Shown one piece after another: positions 63,499 through 64,000 of a stretch of DNA of 64,000 nt. The stretch comes from Allorhizobium ampelinum S4 (GTDB lineage: Bacteria; Pseudomonadota; Alphaproteobacteria; Rhizobiales; Rhizobiaceae), in assembly GCF_000016285.1 (NCBI RefSeq), contig NC_011989.1, forward strand, positions 2,855,001-2,919,000, given 5' to 3'. The position numbers and the translations under genes are program-made. Under the pieces are notes generated by a model that ran no database searches, was not told the DNA's origin, and worked only from the letters and a program-made list of their open reading frames with translations. The first letter of the stretch is position 1. Every line of letters starts with the position of its first letter.

Positions 63499-64000
63499 GT
63501 GATTGATTTGTTTGAAAAGGCGGCAATAGCCGCTGGGCGCGATATTATGGACGTGTTCCACAATGGCCCAACGGTGCGCACCAAAAGCGATGCCTCTCCG
63601 GTGACCGAGGCCGATGAGCGGGCGGAAGCGATCATTCTTGCCGCCCTGGCTGCGCAGTTTCCCGCTATTCCCGTTGTGGCCGAGGAAGCCGTTGCCGCTG
63701 GCAATATTCCTCAGACCAGGGGCCAGCCCTTCATTCTGGTCGATCCGCTTGACGGCACCAAGGAATTCATTCGCAAAAGCTCCGATTTCACGGTCAATAT
63801 CGCGCTGATCGAGGCCGGTGTTCCGGTCATGGGCATCGTCTATGCTCCGGCGCGCGGCCAAGCCTATATTGGCGACCGTAATGGCGCCCTCAAGATCGAG
63901 ATCGATGCCAATTTCCAACCGGTCTCGCGACAGTCCATCACGGTCCGTACTCCTTCGGGTACGTTGATTGCAGTGGCCAGCCGCGCGCATAGCGGCCCGG
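63499..64000 (+). CDS. cysQ: 3'(2'),5'-bisphosphate nucleotidase CysQ, 3' end missing
   Basis: Inositol-monophosphatase-family enzyme that hydrolyses PAP to AMP, cut off by the right window edge after 167 codons. It starts with GTG 63499 (GAGGA seven bases upstream; the ATG at 63494 hits a stop at once). Metal-site motifs are in place: VVAEEA (about 69-74) and LVDPLDGTKEFI (about 87-98). It lies 73 bp after cysC in the same direction. Confidence 0.9.
   Translation, partial: MIDLFEKAAIAAGRDIMDVFHNGPTVRTKSDASPVTEADERAEAIILAALAAQFPAIPVVAEEAVAAGNIPQTRGQPFILVDPLDGTKEFIRKSSDFTVNIALIEAGVPVMGIVYAPARGQAYIGDRNGALKIEIDANFQPVSRQSITVRTPSGTLIAVASRAHSGP

Noticed and set aside
1..64000. CRISPR array, tRNA or rRNA genes, insertion sequence transposases
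   Set aside because: None seen: no regularly spaced repeats, no cloverleaf-like candidates and no transposase-like proteins in either strand.

Overview
The window looks like chromosomal DNA of a Rhizobiaceae member (Agrobacterium/Allorhizobium/Rhizobium type). This rests on protein flavour and synteny: a minCDE operon with a CtrA-type box in front of it, a urease cluster carrying the extra DUF1272 and LprI-like genes seen in rhizobia, a urtABCDE urea transporter, a bacteriophytochrome with an HWE kinase, and mosaic palindromic intergenic repeats of the kind described in rhizobia. No species can be named from the sequence alone. Most genes are GC-rich. Several short stretches (7.2-7.8, 22.2-22.8, 47.0-47.7 and 50.1-52.0 kb) are clearly AT-richer and look acquired.

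Layout, left to right. (1) 1-2.8 kb: the 3' part of a PAS-GGDEF-EAL protein and an EamA transporter. (2) 2.8-11.4 kb: a pyrimidine/hydantoin catabolic locus with a RutR-like repressor, an amidohydrolase, dihydropyrimidinase and an NMT1-type ABC importer. It is interrupted by a DUF559 gene sitting between two copies of a long palindromic repeat. (3) 11.9-16.4 kb: an RND efflux pair. (4) 16.5-17.5 kb: a Crp/Fnr regulator behind a perfect anaerobox. (5) 17.6-29.5 kb: urease genes in two blocks, MBL-ureGFE and ureC-x-lprI-ureB-DUF1272-ureA-ureD, separated by about 4.6 kb holding a diguanylate cyclase, a peroxiredoxin, a glycosyltransferase and an unknown gene. (6) 29.5-32 kb: two PHB-depolymerase-like esterases. 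(7) 32.2-37.8 kb: urtEDCBA. (8) 38-41.2 kb: heme oxygenase and bacteriophytochrome. (9) 41.3-47 kb: an LpxO-like hydroxylase, then a very large NCS1-transporter/histidine-kinase/receiver fusion and its LuxR-type response regulator. (10) 47-52 kb: small accessory genes, repeats, a mazEF-like pair whose toxin looks frameshifted, and two unknown divergent genes. (11) 52.1-54.1 kb: minCDE. (12) 54.3-59.9 kb: a branched-chain amino-acid ABC transporter. (13) 60.2-62.3 kb: a TetR/MFS efflux pair with twin operators. (14) 62.8-64 kb: cysC and the start of cysQ.

The main theme is nitrogen scavenging. Reduced pyrimidines are ring-opened and decarbamoylated (hydA, pydC). Urea is imported (Urt) and hydrolysed (Ure), and branched-chain amino acids enter through Liv. 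The most novel-looking items are the transporter-kinase fusion with a 16-bp perfect palindrome in front of urtA as a possible target, the repeat-bracketed DUF559 gene, a urease-linked protein with a sialyltransferase-like N-terminal motif, and the AT-rich divergent gene pair beside the damaged toxin-antitoxin locus. Functional links beyond family assignment are inference.
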